From: an uncultured Dorea sp.
GTDB lineage: Bacteria; Bacillota; Clostridia; Lachnospirales; Lachnospiraceae
Reading direction: 5' to 3'
NCBI GenBank assembly: GCA_910585725.1
Contig: CAJUFA010000018.1
Coordinates: 1-64,000 of the forward strand
DNA length: 64,000 nt
The position numbers were made by a program, and so were the translations under genes. The notes beneath the pieces were generated by a model. It was not told where the DNA came from, did no database searches, and saw only the letters and a list, made by a program, of their open reading frames with translations. Below, one piece after another: positions 14,970-23,658 of this stretch. Positions within the stretch are counted from its first letter, which is position 1; every line of letters begins with the position of its first letter.

Positions 14970-16550
14970 TTATATATTCAGCAAATCGCTGTATACTTTC
15001 AACGCACCGTCCGTCTCATGTGCAAGCACTCTTTTGGCCAATACTTTCCCAAGCTGAACACCCTCCTGATCAAAGCTGTTCACATTCCATACAAATCCCT
15101 GGAACATAACCTTATTCTCGAAGTGTGACAGAAGAGCTCCAAGCGCCTTAGGATCCAGCGCTTCGCCTATGATAATACTGGAAGGACGTCCGCCCTCAAA
15201 ATTCTTATTACGGTTCTCGTCTGCTTTACCACATGCAAATGCAACGATCTGAGCAGCGACATTTGCACAAAGCTTCTGCTGACTGGTACTGTCCTGAATC
15301 AACACGTCCGTACCGATCTGGCTGTTCTTAAATCCGACAAACTGAAGCGGGATAATATCCGTTCCCTGATGAAGCAGCTGATAGAAGGAATGCTGTCCGT
15401 TTGTTCCTGGTTCCCCAAAGATAACCGGACCGGTCACATAATCCACCGGCTCTCCAAAACGATTCACTGATTTGCCGTTAGATTCCATATCAAGCTGCTG
15501 CAGATGCGCCGGAAAACGGCTCAATGCCTGTGAATACGGAAGGACTGCCGTAGCGGGATATCCAAGGATATTACGCTCATAGACTCCGATCAGCGCGTCC
15601 AGCATCGCCGGGTTCTTAAGCACGTCCTCTTCCTTGGACAGCTTATCTTCCTCTGCCGCGCCTTCCAGAAACTGCGCGAACACCTCCGGCCCAAACGCCA
15701 ATGATAATACGGCGCCTCCAACTGCTGAAGTTGAGGAATATCTTCCGCCGATATAATCATCCATGAAAAACGCAGCCAGATAATCATCGCTCTTAGCCAA
15801 CGGTGAAGTCTCGCTTGTAACGGCGATCATATGCTTAGAAGCATCTAATCCGGCATTTGCCAGAGCGTCCTTAACAAAAGACTCGTTCGTCAGAGTTTCC
15901 AGCGTCGTTCCTGACTTCGATACGAGAACAAAGATGGAGTGCGCAACATCGATAGAACCAAGAACCGCCGCCGCATCATCCGGATCTACGTTACTGATGA
16001 ACTTCGCTTCCATCTTGAACAGGTCATTCTTCTTTGCCCAGTTCTCAAGAGCAAGATACATGGCGCGGGGACCCAAATCACTGCCGCCGATACCGATCTG
16101 GACAACTGTCGTAAACTTCTCTCCCGCCCCGTTCACAATCTCTCCTGCATGAACCTTGTTGGCGAAGTCTGCAATCTTCTCCTGCTGTTCCGCATAGAAC
16201 GCACGCTTATCTACTCCGTCTGCCGTAACAGCGTCTCCTAACTGTCCGCGGGTCATATGATGAAGAACAAGACGTTTCTCACCGGTATTAATCACTTCTC
16301 CGTTGTAAAGCGCTTTGAATTTGTCCAAAAGCTGCGCCTCATCCGCCAATTTGCCAAGCGCCGCCAGCACCTCGTCATCCACCTGCTTTGCAGCATAGTT
16401 GAACGTAAGACCTGCAGCCATCGGAATACTATAATTCCTGACACGCTCTGCGCCGTTCTCTCCGGACATTACTTCTGCAAGCTTTACACATCCTGCTTTT
16501 GAGAGTTCTTGATAAGAAGCAAGGGTATCTAAGTTGTTCCAGTTAAGCAT
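14970..16550 (-). CDS. pgi: Glucose-6-phosphate isomerase
   Basis: This protein of about 526 residues interconverts glucose 6-phosphate and fructose 6-phosphate in the cytosol. PGI signatures are clear: VQIGIGGSDLGPRAMYLAL, VSKSGTTLETL and GGRYSSTSAVGG. The start was set at 16550 because ATTAGGAGGAAAG lies just upstream; an earlier in-frame ATG at 16583 adds 11 residues without a better site. Length is in the range of bacterial PGI proteins of the longer clade. It precedes mutY with almost no gap. Confidence 0.95.
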   Translation of the reverse strand: MLNWNNLDTLASYQELSKAGCVKLAEVMSGENGAERVRNYSIPMAAGLTFNYAAKQVDDEVLAALGKLADEAQLLDKFKALYNGEVINTGEKRLVLHHMTRGQLGDAVTADGVDKRAFYAEQQEKIADFANKVHAGEIVNGAGEKFTTVVQIGIGGSDLGPRAMYLALENWAKKNDLFKMEAKFISNVDPDDAAAVLGSIDVAHSIFVLVSKSGTTLETLTNESFVKDALANAGLDASKHMIAVTSETSPLAKSDDYLAAFFMDDYIGGRYSSTSAVGGAVLSLAFGPEVFAQFLEGAAEEDKLSKEEDVLKNPAMLDALIGVYERNILGYPATAVLPYSQALSRFPAHLQQLDMESNGKSVNRFGEPVDYVTGPVIFGEPGTNGQHSFYQLLHQGTDIIPLQFVGFKNSQIGTDVLIQDSTSQQKLCANVAAQIVAFACGKADENRNKNFEGGRPSSIIIGEALDPKALGALLSHFENKVMFQGFVWNVNSFDQEGVQLGKVLAKRVLAHETDGALKVYSDLLNI

Positions 16551-16622
16551 AGTAACTTTCCTCCTAATATAAATATTAATCAAGCATCTCTATTATATTA
16601 TTAATACCCCTTGAATTCAAGA

Positions 16623-17396
16623 CTATGACCCTGATTTCATATTATTTCTCTTACTGTTCAATTCTAATGCTGAACTGAGACTATTGGGTATCCCTCTTGG
16701 TCCTCTGACTGCAAAAATTCCATATTCCTCCTTAAGCACGTCGAAGGTGAAGATTTCCGGCTGGTATCGTTTCAGCAGTCTTATCCTCATCACCGCCGTA
16801 ATCGACAGATTCTCATCATCATAATGGTACGGAACGTCTGTTTCTGTCACCTTACATTTAAACATAATTGCCGATACCGGCGCCCCCACATATATATAAA
16901 CCGTATCTCCTGTCTTAATTCCTCTTCCCTGTTTCCAGTCAATTTCTTTCACGTCGTCAAAGGCATGTTCTATATCATAAAATTTGGGATTTGCAGGAAT
17001 AATCCATTCTTTAGGCGGGCGAATCTTATTCTTCTTCTTTGCTGAAGCGGTAGCGATAAAGCTCATATCAATCAGATCAAAAACTTTAGAATCCGGCACC
17101 GTTCCATCCAACATTACCGAGATCCAATGCTGTTTATTCATATGATAGGCCGGCATAATGCCGTCTTCTTGAATGAGCATATCCCGAAAAAACATATCGT
17201 CCATCTTCAAATTCACCACATCTACATAATCTTCACCGATAAGCCCCAGCCTGCAACGCTGCACGCACATCGCCAGAGCAAACCATTTGTTATTGTCATT
17301 ATGACGAAAGACCGCGTTATCGTCATACTTTTTCCATGGATACTCAGGCTCCGTCTTATATTTTTTCTTTATATAGTCAAACACGTCCTGCCGCAT
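16623..17396 (-). CDS. MmcQ/YjbR-family protein with an EVE/PUA-like C-terminal domain
   Basis: This protein of about 257 residues has two parts. Residues 1-120 resemble MmcQ/YjbR proteins (YPWKKYDDNAVFRHNDNNKWFAL and GIMPAYHMNKQHWISVMLDG), a small fold with predicted nucleic-acid binding. The second part, with IPANPKFYDIEHAF, WKQGRGIKTGDTVYIYVGAP and FKCKVTETD, looks like an EVE/PUA-type domain that can bind modified bases. The ATG at 17396 follows AAGGAAG by 8 bases; a TTG at 17414 is a weaker alternative. Function is unknown. Binding of modified DNA or RNA is the best guess. Confidence 0.7.
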   Translation of the reverse strand: MRQDVFDYIKKKYKTEPEYPWKKYDDNAVFRHNDNNKWFALAMCVQRCRLGLIGEDYVDVVNLKMDDMFFRDMLIQEDGIMPAYHMNKQHWISVMLDGTVPDSKVFDLIDMSFIATASAKKKNKIRPPKEWIIPANPKFYDIEHAFDDVKEIDWKQGRGIKTGDTVYIYVGAPVSAIMFKCKVTETDVPYHYDDENLSITAVMRIRLLKRYQPEIFTFDVLKEEYGIFAVRGPRGIPNSLSSALELNSKRNNMKSGS

Positions 17397-17486
17397 CACA
17401 CCACTTCCTTTCAATTTTCAATAAGGTCCTTTACAGATCGAACCGCCAGATTATCCGCTATTGTAAAATCATCAATATTTTTCTTG

Positions 17487-18530
17487 TCATAGATTCTGCG
17501 AACAGATAATCGATAATTCCGGTTGATTATCTGTTGCTTCGGGCAATTTATTCTTCTGCAGATATTCCCTGAGGAACATAAGCGGAAGGTAGCCCTGCCG
17601 ATAGATATTCTGTGTAATCGTAAAATCAATACTTCCATCCTTCAAAAGAAGCTTCGTACTCTGGGCCAGATCGTGGCAGATGATACGCACTTCGCCCTTT
17701 CTTCCCGCTGTCTTCACAGCCTCCGTACACCCGGATACACTGCGGTTCGCCATATATATGGCATGAAGCGCCGGATGAGCGTTCAGATATTCCAGGACTT
17801 TACGGTACGTAATCTGATAATCATTATAAGATTCGATGACTTCGATCTGAGAATCTGAAAAACCCATTTCACTGAATCGTTCTATAAATCCATTCATACG
17901 GGCGCGGTGTCCTTCAAATTCATGATTCCCGATCACTGCCAGTACCCGTCCGTCTCCGGGAATACATTTGCCTGTGATTTCCGCCGCGATTCTTCCGCTC
18001 TGCCTGTAATCCTGACCGACAAAACACAGTTTCTTACATTCTGTAAGATCAGAATTAAAAGTCACAATCGGAATCTTCTGTTCATTCAGACGACGAATAC
18101 GTTCCGTAATAGTCGGAACATCCGGTACGCACAGCGCAACCCCCTGAATTCCCTGATCTAACAGATGATCCAACAATTCCACCGCCTCCCGCGGGACATC
18201 TGTCTGGCATTCCCCAACAAAGATTTCTGTCTTCAGATCTTCCAGATCTTTACGTGCGGCTTCAATTCCCCGCATAATCTCTGACTTGAAGTGTCCTGTC
18301 CAATTTGGCAGGAGAACGCCAAGCTTCGTATCCGGCGCCGCCGATCTCTTCTGCAGATTCTGAAGATGCAGCTCCTTCAGTGACAGATAACCTGTTTCAT
18401 CCAATGCTTTCGTCACCCTTTCAAATACTTCCGCACTGACGTTTGCCCGGTTATTCAATACCCTGTCTACCGTACCGCGGGATACGCCTGCTTTATCCGC
18501 CACAGCCTGTATTGTTGGACGCTTACTCAT
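17487..18530 (-). CDS. LacI-family transcriptional regulator
   Basis: This 347-residue protein has a LacI headpiece at residues 5-50 (TIQAVADKAGVSRGTVDRVLN and the hinge region after it). A periplasmic-binding-protein-like sensor domain follows, starting KLGVLLPNW. It is divergent from a sugar isomerase/epimerase gene across a 332-base region holding promoters for both and a repeated element, so it probably controls that gene and itself. The effector is likely a sugar or sugar-like metabolite, but sequence does not identify it. The start ATG follows AGGAGGGTTCT. Confidence 0.92.
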   Translation of the reverse strand: MSKRPTIQAVADKAGVSRGTVDRVLNNRANVSAEVFERVTKALDETGYLSLKELHLQNLQKRSAAPDTKLGVLLPNWTGHFKSEIMRGIEAARKDLEDLKTEIFVGECQTDVPREAVELLDHLLDQGIQGVALCVPDVPTITERIRRLNEQKIPIVTFNSDLTECKKLCFVGQDYRQSGRIAAEITGKCIPGDGRVLAVIGNHEFEGHRARMNGFIERFSEMGFSDSQIEVIESYNDYQITYRKVLEYLNAHPALHAIYMANRSVSGCTEAVKTAGRKGEVRIICHDLAQSTKLLLKDGSIDFTITQNIYRQGYLPLMFLREYLQKNKLPEATDNQPELSIICSQNL

Positions 18531-18612
18531 AGAACCCTCCTCTTTCTATTATATTCTTCTGTCATATTTTTCTGTCGCACTTCTGCGTTGTAACACATAC
18601 TTCTTTGAGTAT

Positions 18613-18641
18613 AGTTTATCATAAGATATTTTTCTGTGCAA
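18613..18641 (-). promoter_or_regulatory. Probable promoter of the LacI-family gene
   Basis: On the minus strand, TTGCAC and TAAACT are separated by 17 bases, about 85 bases before the start codon. A TTTTG-N6-CAAAA dyad lies just upstream (around 18650-18665) and may be an operator half. Confidence 0.5.
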
Positions 18642-18687
18642 CTGCATCGTTTTGTCCGTGCAAAAGTAACAAAAAATCCATTTTTTA

Positions 18688-18746
18688 TTGACTGCACTGA
18701 TTTTATAGGATAAAATAATGTTGTAAACGCACACTTATGTTGTAAA
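18688..18746 (+). promoter_or_regulatory. Promoter plus repeated ATGTTGTAAA element before the isomerase gene
   Basis: TTGACT and TAAAAT with a 17-base spacer (18688-18716) make a good sigma-A promoter. Two copies of ATGTTGTAAA start at 18718 and 18737, right at and after the expected transcription start, which is where a LacI-type repressor would block transcription. The 19-base spacing puts them nearly two helical turns apart. Repressor binding is inferred. Confidence 0.55.
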
Positions 18747-18862
18747 TATATCATTTAGAGACGCGGAAGCGTTCGGCTCTGCCGTGTAAGATTGTTGCAC
18801 CGCTGCTGCTGCAAAATCAGCAAAAGAGGGCAGACCGGTTAAAATTACGGAGGTGGAATAAG

Positions 18863-19651
18863 ATGAGCTTAAGAAAATGTGCCTGTATCGACACACTTTA
18901 TACTGAACTTGAATGGAAAGACAGATTTCAGGCGGCAAAGGACGACGGCTTTGCCGCCGTAGAATTCTGGGATTGGAGGAACCGCGACCTGAAAGAGACG
19001 AAGAAAGCCGCGGAAAACGCTGAGATTATCATCAGCGGCTTCAATGGCGACGCCGATTATTCTCTGGTCGATCCTGCCCACAAAGAAAATTACTTAGAAG
19101 AGTTGAAAAAATCAATTGACGCAGCAAAGGCTATCAACGCCCAAAGTGTAACCATTCATTCCAATGCGCTGGGCGAAGGAGGTATCGTAGTCAATTCCTA
19201 CGATAACCTTTCCGATACTGTAAAACTCTGCTCCATGTATGATACGCTGCTTGCCTGCGCTAGATTAGCAGAACAAGAAGAGATCAATGTGAATCTGGAA
19301 GCCTTGAATATTACCACTGATCATGTTGGAAATTTTCTAAAATACACACAGACCGGCGCAGAAATCTGCCGTCTGATTCATTCTCCACGGCTAAAATTAT
19401 TATATGACATTTATCACATGCAGATTAATGAGGGATGTATCTGTGATACGATCAGCAGCTACATAGACCAGTTCGGTCATATCCACGCGGCGGATGCCCC
19501 GGGACGCCATGAACCAGGCACCGGTGAAATTAACTATAAGAAAGTTCTCCGTCATCTGGAAGAATGCGGATACTCCGGGTTTATAGGATATGAACTGTTC
19601 CCGCTGACCGATACCAGACACGCTGTAACGGCTATTATGGAGCATTGCTAA
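18863..19651 (+). CDS. Sugar isomerase/epimerase, hydroxypyruvate-isomerase-like (TIM barrel)
   Basis: This 262-residue protein of the AP-endonuclease-2/Hyi superfamily has four metal ligands in their usual order: Glu in VNLEALN, Asp in LLYDIYHMQI, His in HIHAADAPGRHEPGTGE and Glu in IGYELFP. The PGRHEPGTGEINY segment is characteristic of hydroxypyruvate-isomerase-like members. It would interconvert a small hydroxy-acid or ketose in the cytosol; the exact substrate is uncertain. The start ATG follows ACGGAGGTGGAATAAG. It stands alone downstream of a LacI-controlled promoter. Confidence 0.85.
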   Translation: MSLRKCACIDTLYTELEWKDRFQAAKDDGFAAVEFWDWRNRDLKETKKAAENAEIIISGFNGDADYSLVDPAHKENYLEELKKSIDAAKAINAQSVTIHSNALGEGGIVVNSYDNLSDTVKLCSMYDTLLACARLAEQEEINVNLEALNITTDHVGNFLKYTQTGAEICRLIHSPRLKLLYDIYHMQINEGCICDTISSYIDQFGHIHAADAPGRHEPGTGEINYKKVLRHLEECGYSGFIGYELFPLTDTRHAVTAIMEHC

Positions 19652-19660
19652 GCACCGGTG

Positions 19661-19850
19661 TTAATCCCTGCTTATGGTATCTGCCACCGTCATCTTCTTA
19701 ATCTGCTTCGCCGGCCCTATGACAGCCAGACACACGGAGATAAGTCGTCGCATCGCCCGATATCATCCGGTCTAACTGCCGCACACTCATTCCGGTCGCC
19801 CGCATCGCGCCGTATTCTTTCATCCTTGCCGACACAGAGTAGTTCCTTAC
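19661..19850 (-). pseudogene. FtsX-type ABC permease, decayed C-terminal remnant
   Basis: On the minus strand, the frame from about 19850 reads SARMKEYGAMRATGMSVRQL and DRMISGDATTY, the cytoplasmic loop after which FtsX/MacB-type permeases have their last helices. The ending GPAKQIKKMTVADTISRD, typical of such permeases, is present at about 19661-19720 in a different frame with its stop at 19661. The last membrane helices between the two are missing. The fragment has no start or partner ATPase, so it is a relic with an internal deletion and a frameshift. Confidence 0.7.
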
Positions 19851-19871
19851 AAAACTGTAAGGCACTACTCT
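19836..19871. promoter_or_regulatory. 16-bp inverted repeat upstream of the MATE promoter
   Basis: AGAGTAGT(T)CCTTACA and TGTAAGG(C)ACTACTCT pair at 15 of 16 positions around AAAC. The repeat ends 2 bases before the -35 box of the MATE gene. It partly overlaps the FtsX remnant. It may be a regulator site for drug-responsive control of the exporter, or a terminator-like hairpin without a T-run. Confidence 0.55.
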
Positions 19872-19873
19872 AC

Positions 19874-19902
19874 TTGACAATATTAAAAAAACGTTATATA
19901 CA
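19874..19902 (+). promoter_or_regulatory. Promoter of the MATE gene
   Basis: TTGACA, a 17-base spacer and TATACA lie directly after the 16-bp inverted repeat and about 28 bases before the chosen start codon. Confidence 0.65.
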
Positions 19903-19929
19903 TATACAGGTAAAGAGGTGAATGAAAGA

Positions 19930-21276
19930 ATGGCAGAAGTAACTAAACAAGAATTTTCATTTCTGGAAGGACCGGTATTTGGCTCTCTGCTTCGCTTCGC
20001 GATGCCGGTACTCGGCGCGTTGATCCTGCAGGCAGCATACGGCGCGGTGGATCTCCTTGTAGTAGGTCAATTCGGCGACGCTGCGAGCATATCGGCAGTG
20101 GGAACCGGAAGCGCGTTCATGCAGATGGTAACCTTCGCTATTACGAGCCTTGCCATGGGTTCTACCGTCGTGATCGGACAGCATATCGGCGAAAAGAAAC
20201 CGAGAGCCGCCGGGGATGCAGTCGGAACCACGATCATTTTATTCGCAGCGCTCGGTATTATACTGACGATATTATTAGAGATATTTGCAGGGAACATTGT
20301 AAGCCTTTTAAAGGTCCCGTCAGAATCTGTAGATAAGACAATTCTGTATATCCGTATCTGTTCCGCCGGAATTGTTGTCATTACCGCCTATAATGTAATC
20401 AGCGGCGTACTAAGGGGCGTTGGAAACGCGAAGCTTCCGTTTATATTCGTAGGGATTGCCTGTGTCGTCAACATAATAGGCGACCTGCTCTGTGTCGGAA
20501 TACTGCATATGGATGTGGCAGGCGCCGCCCTTGCTACGATCACGGCACAGCTTGTATCGGTAGTTTTGTCGCTGTTCGTGCTGCGCAGACAGAATCTGCC
20601 GGTTTTATTCTCCAGAGAACAATGCAGGATCTATTCCCAGGAGCTGAAATATATCTTGAATGTAGGCGTACCTATCGCATTGCAGGAAGCGATAGTACAG
20701 ATCTCATTCCTGGCGATCAATTCTATCATTAACGACATGGGATTGATGCAGTCGGCGGGATATGGAGTGGCCCAGAAGATAGTTTCCTTTATCATGCTTG
20801 TTCCCTCCTCCATTATGCAGAGTGTATCCGCATTCGTAGCACAGAATATCGGCGCCGGAAAGAAAGACCGGGCAAAGGCAGGATTCTTTACGGCAATAAA
20901 AACGGGCTGTACGGTCGGCGTCGTTATCTTCCTCGCCGGATTCTTCGGAGGAGCATGGATGTCTTCGTTATTCACCGACGATTCCCGGGTTATCCTGCAG
21001 AGCGCGGACTATCTGAAAGGATTTTCGGCGGAATGTATTCTGACCTGCATACTGTTCAGCAGCATCGGATATTTTAACGGATACGGGAGGAGTATCCCGG
21101 TGATGGTACAGGGCATCTCATCCGCCGTCTGCATCAGGATACCCGTATCTGTCTTAATGTCCAGGCTTCCTCAGTCCTCCCTTCTTCTGGTTGGTCTTGC
21201 AACACCGATCACAACAGTGTACGGAATCATCTTTTTCATGATCTGTTTTGCACGGCTCAGGCATAAAAATCAATAA
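19930..21276 (+). CDS. MATE-family multidrug efflux transporter
   Basis: This protein of about 448 residues has twelve predicted membrane helices in two related halves. Typical MATE segments are seen: LRFAMPVLGALILQAAYGAVD in helix 1 and the loop GNAKLPFIFVGIACVVNIIGD in the middle. Such proteins export cationic drugs or toxins using Na+ or H+ gradients. The ATG at 19930 follows GAGGTG by about 9 bases; a GTG at 19918 has no site. The gene has its own promoter and terminator. The substrate is unknown. Confidence 0.9.
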   Translation: MAEVTKQEFSFLEGPVFGSLLRFAMPVLGALILQAAYGAVDLLVVGQFGDAASISAVGTGSAFMQMVTFAITSLAMGSTVVIGQHIGEKKPRAAGDAVGTTIILFAALGIILTILLEIFAGNIVSLLKVPSESVDKTILYIRICSAGIVVITAYNVISGVLRGVGNAKLPFIFVGIACVVNIIGDLLCVGILHMDVAGAALATITAQLVSVVLSLFVLRRQNLPVLFSREQCRIYSQELKYILNVGVPIALQEAIVQISFLAINSIINDMGLMQSAGYGVAQKIVSFIMLVPSSIMQSVSAFVAQNIGAGKKDRAKAGFFTAIKTGCTVGVVIFLAGFFGGAWMSSLFTDDSRVILQSADYLKGFSAECILTCILFSSIGYFNGYGRSIPVMVQGISSAVCIRIPVSVLMSRLPQSSLLLVGLATPITTVYGIIFFMICFARLRHKNQ

Positions 21277-21292
21277 ATTTCATACATAAAAA

Positions 21293-21327
21293 ATATAAGG
21301 AAGAGGTTTTCTGCCTCTTCCTTATAT
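21293..21327 (+). terminator. Terminator after the MATE gene
   Basis: ATATAAGGAAGAGG and CCTCTTCCTTATAT form a perfect 14-bp stem with a 7-base loop, 17 bases after the stop codon, followed by TAATATTATAATA. Confidence 0.8.
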
Positions 21328-21499
21328 TAATATTATAATACAAAAATCGCCGGAAATCAAGACTTGTATCGACCTTCGCTCAAGAGTATACTACATATCA
21401 CACTCTCTTATTTGCATCAGAGCATGTATGAAAAATGCTCTGGAAAACGGCAGAGGAGATCAGAATCAGCAGAATATTTTTCATTATGGAGGTATGTGT

Positions 21500-22036
21500 A
21501 TGGACGGACAAAACTGGCTGGAACTATTGAACAGACAAACATGGCTTCAACAAATACAGGAAATAAATCAGTATACCGAAAAATATGGACTGACATTATC
21601 AGAAAAGGATACGGAAATTCTGCTTGCGGAAAAGAATCATACACTCAGAACTGAACAAAGAGTCGAATTCGGACAAAGTATCCTGCCGCAGATCATCTAT
21701 GCTTTTTGCGATTCTTCTTTTATATCAGGCGATAACTATCTCGATACCCTGATCCGGTTACAGGAAATATTCTATCTCTACAAGAATGAGATGCAGGACG
21801 AGATTACAGACGAGGAATTGATTCATTTTATGAGAGAGCAGTTTGAAACCGTGTGCTATGGAGATCTGGACTATCTCGAAGGAACCTGCCTTGATATCTT
21901 TGCACAGGCGATCAGAGCCGGTTACAGGGGATATAAAAAGACTCGGGGTTACGGCGAATTTGATAAGCTCGATATTGTCCAAAGATGGGATGAGAAACTG
22001 TACTTGGAAACATTAAGAGAACTCTGCTGGAGGTAG
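21500..22036 (+). CDS. DUF6323-like conserved hypothetical protein
   Basis: This protein of about 178 residues has an N-terminal segment LNRQTWLQQIQEINQYTEKYGL, a central block FGQSILPQIIYAFCDSSFI, and acidic helices EELIHFMREQFETV and DLDYLEGTC. This matches my recollection of a Clostridia family annotated DUF6323; no function is known. The ATG at 21500 is preceded by GGAGG at 7 bases, so the longer frame from 21428 was not used. It sits 5 bases ahead of a second conserved protein, and the two are usually neighbours, which suggests a shared role. No signal peptide or membrane helix is seen. Confidence 0.65.
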   Translation: MDGQNWLELLNRQTWLQQIQEINQYTEKYGLTLSEKDTEILLAEKNHTLRTEQRVEFGQSILPQIIYAFCDSSFISGDNYLDTLIRLQEIFYLYKNEMQDEITDEELIHFMREQFETVCYGDLDYLEGTCLDIFAQAIRAGYRGYKKTRGYGEFDKLDIVQRWDEKLYLETLRELCWR

Positions 22037-22041
22037 CTGTT

Positions 22042-22872
22042 ATGGATTATCAAATGGAAGAACTTCTCCCTATCGTCTCCGAACTGGCGCAGAAATACGC
22101 CGGTTACGAAAGCACATCTATCACTTACGAAAAGGCACAATCACTTATGGAGGCCGTTTTATTTTGTCTGAACGAGTATAATACTTCTTATATGAATACA
22201 ACAAATCTTGTACATAAGGATATCCCTGTAACAGAGCAATATAATATTGGCGTAAAACTTTTATATGAAAAGGTGGAGAATATCCGGAAAATTTTTAATA
22301 AGATCTCCCTGCAATTTGAAGACTTTGGTGTTAAATGCCTGTATGATACGGTGCAGAAGGGTATCCCGCAATTCCTGAAATGGTACGACATTAGATTTTG
22401 CCCCCAGGATACAATCCTGACTCTGGACTATCCGCTGCTTATTGACTTAAGCTCTCTGAACGGAGCGGACGCCATTTACGAATATATCCGCGCCATTCGT
22501 ACAGAACAATTATTCCTGGGAGCGCTTGACCGCGACTATATCATATCGGTCTTAGAAATATATGACTCTGAATATCAGGAAATGATAGAAAACATATGCA
22601 GCATTGCGTTGACAAATATGATCGGTCATATCGCAATTAAAAAACCCTTCCATGACGCCGGATTTCTATATGAAGAGCATATTCAATTATCAAATGTATT
22701 CGGTGGGAAATCCATTGCGGACATAGAGGATATGATAAAAGAGCTGATCCTGAAGATCGTGAGCCAATTTTATGAAAACGACATGAACATACTGGAATAT
22801 CTATGCCGTGAATCAAATAATATCGCGGTACGAATCTATACAGCGATTCAATATAAACAATTTCCTAAATAG
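22042..22872 (+). CDS. DUF6179-like conserved hypothetical protein
   Basis: This 276-residue, mainly helical soluble protein opens with MDYQMEELLPIVSELAQKYAG and includes SITYEKAQSLMEAVLFCLNEY and a core WYDIRFCPQDTILTLDYPL. I associate this pattern with the clostridial DUF6179 family, commonly adjacent to DUF6323. Its ATG follows GGAGGTAGCTGTT, and the gap to the upstream gene is 5 bases, so the two are co-translated or at least co-transcribed. No catalytic motif is visible. A partnership, for example as subunits of one complex, is only inferred from the neighbourhood. Confidence 0.65.
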   Translation: MDYQMEELLPIVSELAQKYAGYESTSITYEKAQSLMEAVLFCLNEYNTSYMNTTNLVHKDIPVTEQYNIGVKLLYEKVENIRKIFNKISLQFEDFGVKCLYDTVQKGIPQFLKWYDIRFCPQDTILTLDYPLLIDLSSLNGADAIYEYIRAIRTEQLFLGALDRDYIISVLEIYDSEYQEMIENICSIALTNMIGHIAIKKPFHDAGFLYEEHIQLSNVFGGKSIADIEDMIKELILKIVSQFYENDMNILEYLCRESNNIAVRIYTAIQYKQFPK

Positions 22873-22885
22873 GGCTTCTCAAAAA

Positions 22886-22925
22886 CGGTCAATAGTCTAT
22901 AATAATACATATAACCCATTGACCG
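22886..22925. promoter_or_regulatory. Inverted repeat flanking the promoter of the TetR-ABC set
   Basis: CGGTCAAT and ATTGACCG are perfect 8-bp arms 24 bases apart, with a TATAAT -10 box between them (22897-22902). The repeat ends 23 bases before the TetR start at 22949. A dimeric repressor bound across both arms would cover the promoter, so this is a likely autoregulatory operator. Confidence 0.55.
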
Positions 22926-22948
22926 CATCAGTCAGCGAGGTATTACAC

Positions 22949-23566
22949 ATGAACGAGAAATTTTATTCTCTTCCGAATGAAAAGCAGCAGCGGATCATCA
23001 ATGCCGGATTCCGCATATTTTCCCGGAATTCTTACAAGAAAAGTCCGATGCAGGAGATTGCAGACGAAGCCGGGATCAGCAAATCCCTCTTGTTTCATTA
23101 TTTTCACAATAAGAAAGACCTGTATCTTTTCTTATGGAATACGGCCGCTGATCTTACCGTCGAATATCTCACCCGTTACCACTGTTATGAGTCTGCGGAT
23201 CTGTTCGAGATGATGGAGCGCGGGATGCGCGCAAAGTCTCGGCTCATGTGCCTCTATCCGGATATGACCGCGTTCGCCCTAAAAGCATTTTATGAAAAGG
23301 ACGCCGCAGTCTGTAATGATATTCAGACGAGTTACCAGGAACATTTCAACCGGAAAGCGACAGATGCCCTTGCGGGCCTTAACCCGGAGGATTTTATCCC
23401 CGGCCTTGACCTTAAGATGATGCACCGCCAGATCTACCTGATGTCCGTCGGCTATGTATGGGAGCTATCGCAAAGCGGCGCCGCCCTGGACGCCGAAACA
23501 ATGGAAAAGGATTTCTCAGAGATGCTGGCATTCTGGAAAAATGTATATCTGCGGAAAGACTCCTGA
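22949..23566 (+). CDS. TetR/AcrR-family transcriptional regulator
   Basis: This protein of about 205 residues has a TetR N-terminus: QQRIINAGFRIFSRNSYKKSPMQEIADEAG followed by ISKSLLFHYFHNKKDL. The ATG at 22949 was chosen because the HTH begins about 10 residues later and GCGAGG lies upstream; the upstream extension to 22808 overlaps the previous gene and is not conserved-looking. It directly precedes an ABC transporter pair on the same strand and probably represses it, through the inverted repeat at 22886-22925. The inducer is unknown. Confidence 0.88.
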   Translation: MNEKFYSLPNEKQQRIINAGFRIFSRNSYKKSPMQEIADEAGISKSLLFHYFHNKKDLYLFLWNTAADLTVEYLTRYHCYESADLFEMMERGMRAKSRLMCLYPDMTAFALKAFYEKDAAVCNDIQTSYQEHFNRKATDALAGLNPEDFIPGLDLKMMHRQIYLMSVGYVWELSQSGAALDAETMEKDFSEMLAFWKNVYLRKDS

Positions 23567-23658
23567 TACTCCATCCGGCCAGCACACTGTCAGCCGCCTG
23601 CCGGGCATCTGCTTTGCCCGCTTTCAAACACTCTCCAGAGAAAGGATACACGAATTAT

